From an uncultured Paenibacillaceae bacterium (lineage in GTDB: Bacteria; Bacillota; Bacilli; Aneurinibacillales; Aneurinibacillaceae), in the NCBI GenBank assembly GCA_937874515.1, contig CALNBV010000258.1, forward strand, positions 1 through 10,264: a stretch of 10,264 nucleotides of DNA, written 5' to 3'. Shown one piece after another: positions 1-6,692 of the stretch. The first letter of the stretch is position 1. The number at the start of each line of letters is the position of its first letter. Below the pieces are notes generated by a model. It ran no database searches. It worked only from the letters and a program-made list of their open reading frames with translations, and was not told where the DNA came from. A program made the translations under genes and the position numbers.

Positions 1-785
1 ATCATGCCCACCAGGGTTATTTTTGTTACGCCCTTTGTTTTGCACTGTTTAGCCGAAAACCCTACGAAATCCCCCATTTCAATAAAGGATTCCTCTGCTT
101 CATCTGTAAACAGGGTCATGGCAAACTTTTCGCTGCGACCGCCAGTGGTTAGGATCAAATGCTCCCTGCCACAAGCAACAGCAACCCCCACTGCCCGTGC
201 CACACTGGCCATATACGCAGAAGTAGAAAAAGGAAACACCGTACCCCGGGTCCCCAGTATGGAAATTCCACCCATAATCCCCAGGCGAGCATTCATGGTT
301 TTCTTCGCAATTTCTTCCCCTTTAGGAACAGAGATAACAATTCCAACCCCTTTATGGGACAAGCCTGCTTCAGTTAACACCTCTAATGCTGTTTCTCGCA
401 ACATTTTCCTCGGAACCGGGTTAATTGCCGCTTCCCCTACAGGGATAGGCAGACCAGGTTTAGTCACCCGGCCTACACCAATCCCCCCATCAATCTCAAT
501 ACCCGGCCTGTCCAACCAGGATACGGTAGCTACAATGAGGGCCTTATGGGTAGCATCCGGGTCGTCTCCAGCATCTTTAATGGTTCCTGCTGATACTTCT
601 GCTCCTTGAAAGGTTACAAACTCCATGGAAAAGGTAGCAACTTTCCCTACAGGCAAGTGAATGGTAGAGGTTCCTACTTCTTTTCCCTGAATCAGTGACT
701 GTAATGCGGCTTTCATGGCAGCCGTTGCGTTAGCACCCGTAGTATACCCTTGCCTTAATTCACCCTTTTTTTCTTCCTCTGCCAT
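1..785 (-). CDS. cbiD: Cobalt-precorrin-5B C1-methyltransferase CbiD, 3' end cut by window edge
   Basis: CbiD uses S-adenosylmethionine to methylate C1 of cobalt-precorrin-5B in the cytoplasmic, anaerobic (early cobalt) route to cobalamin. I read 261 codons from ATG at 785. Family hallmarks are visible: an N-terminal GYTTG stretch (residues 13-17), DAGDDPDATHKA (71-82), a glycine-rich GGIGVGRVTKPGLP block (100-113) followed by NPVPR, NARLGI (165-170) and GREHLILTTGGRSE (206-219). CbiD is usually about 360-380 residues, so roughly the last 100 lie beyond the left edge. The start is supported by GCAGGGG, which overlaps the cbiC stop nine bases before the ATG; the intergenic gap is only 6 bases, so the gene is the fifth of the riboswitch-2 operon. 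The usual cysteine after GYTTG(A/S/T) appears to be asparagine here (GYTTGAN). The long plus-strand open frame over this region is an antisense shadow. Confidence 0.95.
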   Translation of the reverse strand, partial: MAEEEKKGELRQGYTTGANATAAMKAALQSLIQGKEVGTSTIHLPVGKVATFSMEFVTFQGAEVSAGTIKDAGDDPDATHKALIVATVSWLDRPGIEIDGGIGVGRVTKPGLPIPVGEAAINPVPRKMLRETALEVLTEAGLSHKGVGIVISVPKGEEIAKKTMNARLGIMGGISILGTRGTVFPFSTSAYMASVARAVGVAVACGREHLILTTGGRSEKFAMTLFTDEAEESFIEMGDFVGFSAKQCKTKGVTKITLVGM

Positions 786-791
786 AAAGCG

Positions 792-1442
792 TTACCCCTG
801 CTTCTCTGCTAGAATAGAGAGTGCATTCACAGCGGATACCACAATGGTGCTGCCACCTTTTCGTCCCACATTGGTGATGAACGGAATATCTAATTTAGCC
901 AATTCTTCTTTGGATTCAGCCGCAGAAACAAAGCCAACAGGCATGCCAATGACCAGGCCTGGTTTGGCTTCCCCTTCTTTAATTAAACGAATGAGTTCCA
1001 GCAGGGCAGTGGGCGCATTGCCAATGGCAAAAATGCCTCCATCTGCTTCTTTAATGGCTTTTCGCATAGAAATAATGGCCCGAGTGGTATTTAAGCGTTT
1101 GGCTTCTTCCACCACATCAAGATCTGATATATAAACCTGCACACTGCCACCGAACTTCTCAATGCGAGGCTTGCTGATGCCCACTTGCACCATTTGTACA
1201 TCAGCTACGATTTGCCGGCCTTCTCGAATGGCCTTAATGCCGGCTTGAACAGCGTCAGGATGGAAAAGCAAACTCCGTCCCAATTCGAAATCAGCAGAAG
1301 CATGAATCACACGTTGCACAATAGGGTACTGCTCCTCTGTAAAAGAATGGGGGCCAAGTTCTTCTGTAATAATTTCAAAGCTATTTTTTTCAATTTCTTG
1401 AGGTTGAACAGTCGTTGGTTTAAATTCTGTATGAAAATCCAT
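792..1442 (-). CDS. cbiC: Cobalt-precorrin-8 methylmutase CbiC
   Basis: CbiC (precorrin isomerase family, aerobic counterpart CobH) moves the C11 methyl group to C12, turning cobalt-precorrin-8 into cobyrinic acid; it needs no cofactor. The 216-residue length is normal for the family. The catalytic histidine is seen in RVIHASAD (His47), with GNAPTAL (141-147), GMPVGFVSAAESKE (166-179) and GRKGGST (193-199), all typical of the substrate pocket. The ATG overlaps the cbiJ stop by one base (TAATG), and GGAAAGGAG sits at the right distance upstream, inside the cbiJ coding sequence, so translational coupling is likely. It is expressed with the cbiH60 operon under the second B12 riboswitch. Nothing looks broken or unusual, and I see no serious alternative assignment. 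Confidence 0.97.
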   Translation of the reverse strand: MDFHTEFKPTTVQPQEIEKNSFEIITEELGPHSFTEEQYPIVQRVIHASADFELGRSLLFHPDAVQAGIKAIREGRQIVADVQMVQVGISKPRIEKFGGSVQVYISDLDVVEEAKRLNTTRAIISMRKAIKEADGGIFAIGNAPTALLELIRLIKEGEAKPGLVIGMPVGFVSAAESKEELAKLDIPFITNVGRKGGSTIVVSAVNALSILAEKQG

Positions 1443-2224
1443 TATAGGGTTTGCTCCTTTCCCACTTGTTTTTTTAGAGCTTCTATGACTCTATTAAACT
1501 CTGAATAGGTTGTTCCATATTGGATCGAAGGGCGTTCAATTAAGAGCACTGGGATTCCTAGCTCTACTGCCGCCTCGATTTTCTCATCCACTGAACCCTG
1601 TTTGCCGCTTTCTTTGCTAATGACAAGGGTTGCCCCGTATTGGCGGTACATGGCTGCATTTAATTCTTTAGAAAAAGGTCCCTGCATGGCAATAATGTTT
1701 TTCTGTTCCACACCTAGCTTCTGGCATTTTTCCATATTATCCAGGCGAGGCAACATACGGGCAACAAGTGTCAATCCTTGCTTCCCCAGCAATTTCTTTG
1801 TGAAAACCTCCAGGGTTTTACTGCCTGTGGTCAACATCACAACCCCTTGATGATGGGCGGCCAGTTCTGCAGCTTCCTCATAATCTTTTACCTTTGTAAG
1901 AAGAGGATGGGAGTACCCATCTTCCCGGGGACGTTCATAGCGAAGATAGGGAATCTCAAGGAAGCGTGCAGCATCCATGGCATTGCGAGATGCCTCTTCG
2001 GCAAAGGGATGGCTGGCATCCACAATCCCTTGCGCATGGCATTGAGTTGCCAGTTTAGCTAACTGTTTGCTGTCCAGACGCCCCTTATGGACCTTAATTC
2101 CCGCTTCCTGCAAGGAATTTGCAGCACTTTCCGTGACAACTGTGGCTAACAGGGAATACCCCTTTTTCTGCAAGGTGATAGCCAATTCCCGTGCATCACT
2201 GGTTCCTGCTAGAAAGAGGATCAT
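1442..2224 (-). CDS. cbiJ: Cobalt-precorrin-6A reductase CbiJ
   Basis: CbiJ (CobK/CbiJ family) reduces the macrocycle of cobalt-precorrin-6A with NAD(P)H to give cobalt-precorrin-6B. The 260-residue protein starts with a short beta strand and GTSDAREL (7-14), the family's nucleotide-binding start. DASHPFAEEAS (69-79), LRYERP (94-99), LTTGSK (131-136), AMQGPFS (179-185) and SKESGKQGSVDEK (203-215) are the other family blocks. The start is set by GGAGGAGG in the last codons of cbiX, and the ATG overlaps the cbiX stop (ATGA, 4 bases). The stop in turn overlaps the cbiC start by one base. This tight packing implies co-translation of the three genes. It is full length, with no oddities seen. Confidence 0.95.
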   Translation of the reverse strand: MILFLAGTSDARELAITLQKKGYSLLATVVTESAANSLQEAGIKVHKGRLDSKQLAKLATQCHAQGIVDASHPFAEEASRNAMDAARFLEIPYLRYERPREDGYSHPLLTKVKDYEEAAELAAHHQGVVMLTTGSKTLEVFTKKLLGKQGLTLVARMLPRLDNMEKCQKLGVEQKNIIAMQGPFSKELNAAMYRQYGATLVISKESGKQGSVDEKIEAAVELGIPVLLIERPSIQYGTTYSEFNRVIEALKKQVGKEQTL

Positions 2225-3090
2225 GAATGAACCTCCTCCTCTTTTTCATGATGATGGTGGTGTCCGTGATGGTGGTCATGATGGTGATGATGCCCCTCTT
2301 CTTCGGCAAGGGCAAGGCGGTATTTGCACCCATCGCAATTCATTTTGGCATCCCCTGCAAGGGCTTCCTCCACCCGATCTAAAAACACTTTTTTCAAGCC
2401 GGGATGGAAGCCAAAATAATCGGTCATTACCATTTCCACATCTGGATAGTGAGCCTGAAAACCCTCAAGCCACCCCTGGATCCGTTTCATTAACACCCCG
2501 GTAAACAAAAGATAGGGGAGAATCACAATCCGTTTGGCACCTAGAGCAATGCAACGTTGAATCCCCTCTTCTACTGTTGGTGTCGTTACCCCAATAAAGC
2601 AGGTTTCCACCCATTTCACGGGAAGACGTTCCCAGAGGAGACGGGCTAATTTAAATAAATCGCTATTGGCATCAGGATCACTGCTCCCTCTGCCTACCAG
2701 CAATAATGCGGTTTCCTCTGGCTGGCGGGATAACTCCTCTTGATGGAAGCCCACTTCTTCCATCCGGGCGTCCAAAATTGAGAATACCTCTTCATGAAAA
2801 GCAATAGGCCGGCCATAGGTAAACTTCACATCGGGAAACTTCTCTTTCCCCCGATCAATAGCAGCAGGAATGTGCATTTTAGAATGGCCTGCAGCAAGGA
2901 GCATCATGGGGATCATCACCACTTCATCTGCTCCCTGGCGAATACAATTTTCAATGCCTTCATCTACATCTGGCTGACAAAATTCCAGATAACAGGTTTC
3001 AATGATAGGGACATCAATTTGCTCCTGAATTCCTTTTACAAAGATCGCAATCTCTTCATTTCCTTCAGGATCCTTACTGCCATGCCCCAC
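2221..3090 (-). CDS. cbiX: Sirohydrochlorin cobaltochelatase CbiX, long form with Fe-S motif and His-rich tail
   Basis: CbiX inserts Co2+ into sirohydrochlorin, the committed step of the anaerobic B12 route. The protein is a tandem chelatase fold: the first half carries GHGSKDPEGN (2-11, His3) and AAGHSKMHIP (66-75, His69), the metal-binding histidines; the second half has GRGSSDP (133-139) and lacks both histidines, so it is probably structural. Near the C-terminus is MNCDGC (250-255), the MxCxxC motif linked to an Fe-S cluster in the B. megaterium enzyme as I recall it, then a tail with 13 histidines (267-281) interrupted by one Asp and one Gly, likely for cobalt binding. The GTG start at 3090 is the only start codon after an in-frame TAG; AAAGGAG lies 11 bases upstream. 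This leaves the first beta strand unusually short (see findings). It is 29 bases after cbiH60 and overlaps cbiJ by 4. Confidence 0.93.
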   Translation of the reverse strand: MGHGSKDPEGNEEIAIFVKGIQEQIDVPIIETCYLEFCQPDVDEGIENCIRQGADEVVMIPMMLLAAGHSKMHIPAAIDRGKEKFPDVKFTYGRPIAFHEEVFSILDARMEEVGFHQEELSRQPEETALLLVGRGSSDPDANSDLFKLARLLWERLPVKWVETCFIGVTTPTVEEGIQRCIALGAKRIVILPYLLFTGVLMKRIQGWLEGFQAHYPDVEMVMTDYFGFHPGLKKVFLDRVEEALAGDAKMNCDGCKYRLALAEEEGHHHHHDHHHGHHHHHEKEEEVHS

Positions 3091-3119
3091 AAAGTCGTGG
3101 TCTCCTTTCCATGGCTAAT

Positions 3120-4634
3120 CTAACAAACTGGCTCAGACCAACTAAACCCTGCGATTTTTCCCAATCGGCTTAAATATTTATAGAAACGCTCCCCAGGATA
3201 CCCTTCTTCCCCATAGGTGCGGACAATGTTCTCTACGATATCCACAATCACATCTGGTTCCATTCCTTCTGCTACTAACTGGGCTTGATACGCCTGGCGC
3301 CCTGCTGTTTTACCTCCGAGGAAAAGGTCAAATTTCCCACGGCGGTACACAATGCCGATGTCTTCTTTTACCGCCCCATAACAAACCATGCCACAGCCAT
3401 TGAATCCAATGCGCAATTCTTTAGGCACAGATAGGCCACTAACCCGGGCTTGAAGCTCTTTTGCATAAGGAATAGGATCTTTTTTATCCCCATCACAAAA
3501 ATCGCAGGCTTTAACAACCACCACATCCCCTGTTGGTGAAACAAGGAGGCCTGCTTCCCTTAACTTTTGTACCCCTTGTTTTGGTTTAGAATCAGCAGAA
3601 AGGGTCAAAAGAAGACCATGATGGGGGGTGTATTGGATTTTTCCTTTTTCACCTGCAACCTCTCCAATGGTGATCCACTGATTCGGGGTGAAAGTTTTAT
3701 TGACCACTCCAGGAGAAACCATACATTCAAAGGTGGACATGAAGGCTGATTGTACATAGGTTGTGGCAGGGTTTGTCTCCCCCTTTTCTTTCGCAACAGT
3801 ATGTAATGCCCATGGCTCTGCTTCTTCTTTTAACCGCTCATTAAGTTTTAAATTTTGTTCATCCCTGTCCAATGTATATTTTCTGTGATAGCCACGAGGG
3901 GTTACCATTTTTTCGTCATAGACAAAAGTAGACGTATTGCCCACAACCACTGTGGTCAACATGCCGATTTCATGCTCTAGCATATGTTCCAGATCTGTCA
4001 CCACCACAGATTGCTGTTCCCTATATGCGCTTTTAACAAGGCCTACAGGTGTTTGAGGGGAACGATATTGGAGCAGGATTCTTCTCGCTTCTTCAATTTG
4101 CCGGGTACGGCGACCGCTTTTAGGATTATAAAAAGCGATCACAAAATCAGACTGGGCTGCTGCATCCACCCTGCGGGCAATCACCTCCCAGGGGGTTAAA
4201 TGATCGCTTAAACTAATGGTACAAGAATCGTGCATAATCGGAGCGCCAAGAAGGGATGCACAGGAGTTTATTGCTGAAATCCCCGGAATCACTTCGACTT
4301 CCAAATCTCTAGATGTTAGCCCTTTTTCTGCCATGACTTCATACACAAGGCCAGCCATGCCATAGACCCCGGCATCTCCACTGGAAATCACACCGACAGT
4401 CTTACCTTCTAAGACCACACGAATCGCTTCCTGGGCACGGGCCACTTCTTCCGTCATCCCTGCTTCCATTACCACTTGATCTTCACGCAACAAATCACGA
4501 ACAAGGTCCACATAGGTTTTATAACCTAGAATCACCTGAGATTCTGCAATAGCTTCCCTGGCTCTCCCTGTTAAATGCCCTTCGCTCCCCGGGCCGAAAC
4601 CAATCAGTAACAACTTGCCTTTTTTCCCTTCCAT
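3120..4634 (-). CDS. cbiH60: Cobalt-precorrin-3 C17-methyltransferase (ring contraction) fused to a nitrite/sulfite-reductase-like Fe-S domain, CbiH60 type
   Basis: The N-terminal domain (about residues 5-250 of 504) is a tetrapyrrole methylase: GFGPGSEGHLT (12-22), GDAGVYGMAG (86-95) and IPGISAINSCASLLGAP are the SAM- and substrate-binding blocks of CbiH/CobJ, which methylates C17 and contracts the ring. After a charged linker comes a domain of about 200 residues resembling half of a nitrite/sulfite reductase, with cysteine pairs at 377/380 (CDFC) and 414/418 (CGMVC) that could hold a 4Fe-4S cluster. The same fusion is known as CbiH60 in B. megaterium. I chose ATG 4634 because AGGGAGG lies nine bases upstream, and because the longer open frame to 4790 runs through the riboswitch terminator. 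First gene of the second operon; single-domain CbiH proteins are about 240-250 residues. Confidence 0.95.
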   Translation of the reverse strand: MEGKKGKLLLIGFGPGSEGHLTGRAREAIAESQVILGYKTYVDLVRDLLREDQVVMEAGMTEEVARAQEAIRVVLEGKTVGVISSGDAGVYGMAGLVYEVMAEKGLTSRDLEVEVIPGISAINSCASLLGAPIMHDSCTISLSDHLTPWEVIARRVDAAAQSDFVIAFYNPKSGRRTRQIEEARRILLQYRSPQTPVGLVKSAYREQQSVVVTDLEHMLEHEIGMLTTVVVGNTSTFVYDEKMVTPRGYHRKYTLDRDEQNLKLNERLKEEAEPWALHTVAKEKGETNPATTYVQSAFMSTFECMVSPGVVNKTFTPNQWITIGEVAGEKGKIQYTPHHGLLLTLSADSKPKQGVQKLREAGLLVSPTGDVVVVKACDFCDGDKKDPIPYAKELQARVSGLSVPKELRIGFNGCGMVCYGAVKEDIGIVYRRGKFDLFLGGKTAGRQAYQAQLVAEGMEPDVIVDIVENIVRTYGEEGYPGERFYKYLSRLGKIAGFSWSEPVC

Positions 4635-4643
4635 TCTCCTCAT

Positions 4644-4650
4644 CCTCCCT
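4644..4650 (-). promoter_or_regulatory. Ribosome binding site of cbiH60
   Basis: AGGGAGG, nine bases before ATG 4634. It lies just downstream of the terminator U-tract, so it is transcribed only on read-through, and it decides against longer in-frame starts at 4790, 4754 and 4661. Confidence 0.8.
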
Positions 4651-4664
4651 AACACAAACATTTG

Positions 4665-4708
4665 AAAACAACTAAAAGGGGTGCCCTTCTCGTAAGAAGA
4701 ACACCCCT
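4665..4708 (-). terminator. Intrinsic terminator of the second cobalamin riboswitch
   Basis: On the minus strand AGGGGTG (4708-4702) pairs with CACCCCT (4683-4677). The stem continues through TTCTTCT/AGAAGGG (two G-T wobbles) to a TACG loop, about 14 base pairs in all, and is followed by TTTTAGTTGTTTT. It lies between the B12 aptamer and the cbiH60 ribosome binding site, so it is the expected off-switch: B12 bound, transcription stops here. The T-tract is interrupted by AG and G, so termination may be incomplete. Confidence 0.9.
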
Positions 4709-4797
4709 GTGGGTACAAGTCAGAATAATCATCATAGAATCTACTAATTCTCATTGATCCATAGAAATAAGCAGGAAATCCTATTTTCATCCAACCT

Positions 4798-4833
4798 GTT
4801 CATCTTCCTATTCCTCGTAGGCATATCATGAAC
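4798..4833 (-). repeat. Inverted repeat in the leader between aptamer 2 and its terminator
   Basis: GTTCAT and ATGAAC (4833-4828 and 4803-4798) are perfect complements, and inside them CCTA/TAGG (4821-4818 and 4810-4807) can close a 7-base loop. The hairpin follows the aptamer's closing helix by about 8 bases, where class-I cobalamin riboswitches often carry the kissing-loop hairpin (P13). That role is inferred from position only. Confidence 0.4.
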
Positions 4834-4840
4834 TTCAGTA

Positions 4841-5001
4841 CACAGGCAGGTCTCCTGACTTACGAGTCAACACCTGCTCCCCCTTCCCAGAATGGAATCA
4901 TTCCAGTGGTTTTTTGGAGCAGACTCTTCGAATACAGTGGCGGGACCGCGCCGGAATCACACCGGCTTCCCTTTTTTCATACGTTTACGTATGAACCTAT
5001 G
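4841..5001 (-). promoter_or_regulatory. Cobalamin (B12) riboswitch upstream of cbiH60
   Basis: Class-I cobalamin aptamer read on the minus strand. In order: closing helix CATAGG (5001-4996); a perfect 6-bp hairpin CATACG/CGTATG with TAAA loop (4993-4978); AAAAGGGAAGCCGGTG...CCGGC; the B12 box GCCACTG (4941-4935) within CGGTCCCGCCACTGTA; a peripheral arm with CCACTGG...GGGAAGG; and the 3' core GTCAGGAGACCTGCC (4859-4845), ending in CCTGTG, which pairs with CATAGG through one G-T wobble. It controls cbiH60-cbiX-cbiJ-cbiC-cbiD through the terminator at 4708-4665, lowering ring synthesis when coenzyme B12 is plentiful. About 130 bases separate aptamer and terminator, longer than in the other riboswitch of this window. 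Confidence 0.97.
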
Positions 5002-5031
5002 ACTTTTTCCATATTAAGTTTTACCATATTG

Positions 5032-5061
5032 ATGATACCTTAATTTAAGAGAGATTGTCTA
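5032..5061 (-). promoter_or_regulatory. Sigma-A-type promoter of the cbiH60 operon
   Basis: TAGACA (5061-5056, 5 of 6 to the -35 consensus) and TATCAT (5037-5032, 5 of 6 to the -10 consensus) are 18 bases apart. Expected transcription start is near 5025, about 25 bases before the aptamer. The -35 box includes the TAG stop codon of cbiO. It makes the ring-synthesis operon independent of cbiMNQO; I see no terminator between cbiO and this promoter, so read-through could add to it. Confidence 0.6.
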
Positions 5062-5907
5062 TACTATTTGCATATCCCCCACCCATTCCTTGAAAGCGGA
5101 CACTGTTCGGGGAGGCACTTCTCCCTTTTTCAATGTAGCCGGCAACGCCTGCCAGATTTGATAGAGATAAGGAGTTTCTAATCCAATTTCCTCGATTTCC
5201 TTTCCCCGGGAAAACACATCAACAGGGGTTCCCTCCATGATACATTTCCCTTGATCCATTACAATCACCCAATCTGACCATTCATAGGCCACATTCATAT
5301 CATGGGTGGCCATAAGAACCGTGGTTCCCAGATGGTTAATGCGATCTAATTCCTCTAGCAATTGCTTCTCTGACATGCGGTCTAAATAAGCCGTGGGCTC
5401 ATCCAACAAGAGGAGTTTCGGCTCTAACACCATGACTCCAGCAAGGGATACCCTCTTTTTTTGCCCTAGGCTTAACTGGTGAAGAGGGATATTGGCTAAA
5501 TCCATAAGGCCCAATTGACAAAGAATTTTTTCCGTCCGTTTTTTAATTTCGTCCTCTGGGACTCTAGCATTGCGCAGGCCATAAGAAATATCATCCATGG
5601 GTGTGCCTAAAATGAGTTGTTGCTCTGGGTCTTGAAATACCAATCCAACGTTTTGCCGTAAAACCTTTAATTCTTTTGTCTTATAAGATAAAGGGTTTCC
5701 TTTCCATTTGATTTTCCCCTGTTCCGGTTGGATAATCCCAATGGACTGTAAAAAGAAGGTTGATTTTCCACACCCATTATGGCCCAGTAAAGCGATTTTC
5801 TTCCCCTCTGGTATGGATAAAGATAACTCATACAAGGCAGGGGATGTGGTCCCTGGATAACCATAGGTTACATTCACTGCTTCCATAATCATTTTTTCAT
5901 CCCTCAT
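5059..5907 (-). CDS. cbiO: Cobalt ECF transporter ATP-binding protein CbiO
   Basis: CbiO is the cytoplasmic ATPase of the CbiMNQO cobalt importer and drives uptake together with the transmembrane coupler CbiQ. All ABC ATPase motifs are present (numbering from 5907): Walker A GHNGCGKST (42-50), Q-loop FQDPEQQ (91-97), signature LSLGQKKR (145-152), Walker B LLLLDEPTA (165-173) and the switch histidine in THD (His202). The protein is 282 residues, usual for the family. Starts at 5922, 5907, 5892 and 5886 are all in frame; I prefer 5907 because its ATGA overlaps the cbiQ stop and GGTGAG lies six bases upstream. The start at 5892 (GAGGG eight bases upstream) would match typical family N-termini equally well. 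Last gene of its operon. Confidence 0.95.
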   Translation of the reverse strand: MRDEKMIMEAVNVTYGYPGTTSPALYELSLSIPEGKKIALLGHNGCGKSTFFLQSIGIIQPEQGKIKWKGNPLSYKTKELKVLRQNVGLVFQDPEQQLILGTPMDDISYGLRNARVPEDEIKKRTEKILCQLGLMDLANIPLHQLSLGQKKRVSLAGVMVLEPKLLLLDEPTAYLDRMSEKQLLEELDRINHLGTTVLMATHDMNVAYEWSDWVIVMDQGKCIMEGTPVDVFSRGKEIEEIGLETPYLYQIWQALPATLKKGEVPPRTVSAFKEWVGDMQIV

Positions 5908-6692
5908 CCAACTCTCACCCATCCTTCAAACAATAACAATAAGCAACAACCAACTACACTTTCAATTTGAAAACGCAGAGAAATACCCTTGTTTTCCATT
6001 GGCGGAAGCAGGATTTCCTCTGACAATCCCCTTGAAATTAATCCATGGGTAAGTCCTTTATACCGTTGCATCGTATGGGCAAATAAATGGCCCAACAGCA
6101 AGGCGGAATCTCTCATCTTTTGGGAAAAGGAGCCATGGCCTCCCCTGGCTTGCTGTGCAACCAGCATTCCAAAGGCCGTATCAATCAATAAAAAAATAAA
6201 TCGATACATAACAAGAGAAAGTTCAATCATAATCTGGGGCAATCTTAATTTTTTCATCACCTGTAAAACTTCTAAAAAAGGTATAGTAAATAAAATAAAA
6301 AACAAACAACTAAGACTTGATAAAGAACGAAAAAATAAGGAATAAGCTAGGGTTAACCCCGTCTGTGTGACATAAAATGTCCATTGAAATAGGTGAAATG
6401 AAAATAGACTATCTCTTCCTGGTTGTAAGGTATGCTCCACTTCAAAAAGAAGAGCTGGTAAACTCATGATAAAAAAAAGCAGGGATGTACCAAGAAGCAA
6501 AAAATAGGGTTTCCAGGGAATGCGGGCATACCAAAGGGTCCAAATCATCATCCAGGTAAAAATAGCAACTTGCACAATGGGATGAGACAAGATAGAAAGC
6601 AATAAGAGCACCGCTGCAAACCCACTTCTCCATAATGGAGAGATATGGCGTAAACCATTATTGTAAATGAGGGTATCCATTGTAAATTTCAT
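5904..6692 (-). CDS. cbiQ: Cobalt ECF transporter transmembrane coupling protein CbiQ
   Basis: CbiQ is the T-component of the cobalt ECF transporter, joining the substrate-binding CbiM to the ATPase. The 262 residues show hydrophobic segments at about 25-40, 42-56, 62-82, 108-122, 126-141 and 158-178. Two short Ala/Ser-Arg-Gly motifs follow: QQARGG (180-185) and LISRG (218-222), which in this family sit on the coupling helices that insert into the ATPase. A last hydrophobic segment lies near 243-256. The start overlaps the cbiN stop by one base (TAATG) with GAGGAAAG eight bases upstream; the stop overlaps cbiO (ATGA). A second ATG four codons later is possible but has no ribosome binding site of its own. 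Full length for the family. Confidence 0.95.
   Translation of the reverse strand: MKFTMDTLIYNNGLRHISPLWRSGFAAVLLLLSILSHPIVQVAIFTWMMIWTLWYARIPWKPYFLLLGTSLLFFIMSLPALLFEVEHTLQPGRDSLFSFHLFQWTFYVTQTGLTLAYSLFFRSLSSLSCLFFILFTIPFLEVLQVMKKLRLPQIMIELSLVMYRFIFLLIDTAFGMLVAQQARGGHGSFSQKMRDSALLLGHLFAHTMQRYKGLTHGLISRGLSEEILLPPMENKGISLRFQIESVVGCCLLLLFEGWVRVG

Noticed and set aside
4..609. Long plus-strand open frame of 201 codons near the left edge
   Set aside because: It is antisense to cbiD, whose minus-strand reading has clear family motifs; no ribosome binding site or recognisable domain in the plus frame.
2221..2330. Low-complexity ATG/CAT-rich stretch that looks like a simple repeat
   Set aside because: It is the coding sequence of the CbiX histidine tail, in frame and followed by the expected stop and cbiJ start.
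3605..3796. Small minus-strand and plus-strand open frames inside cbiH60
   Set aside because: Out-of-frame shadows of a well-supported gene, without ribosome binding sites.
4635..4790. Possible 52-residue N-terminal extension of CbiH60
   Set aside because: It covers the riboswitch terminator and spacer; AGGGAGG before ATG 4634 fits the methylase domain start.
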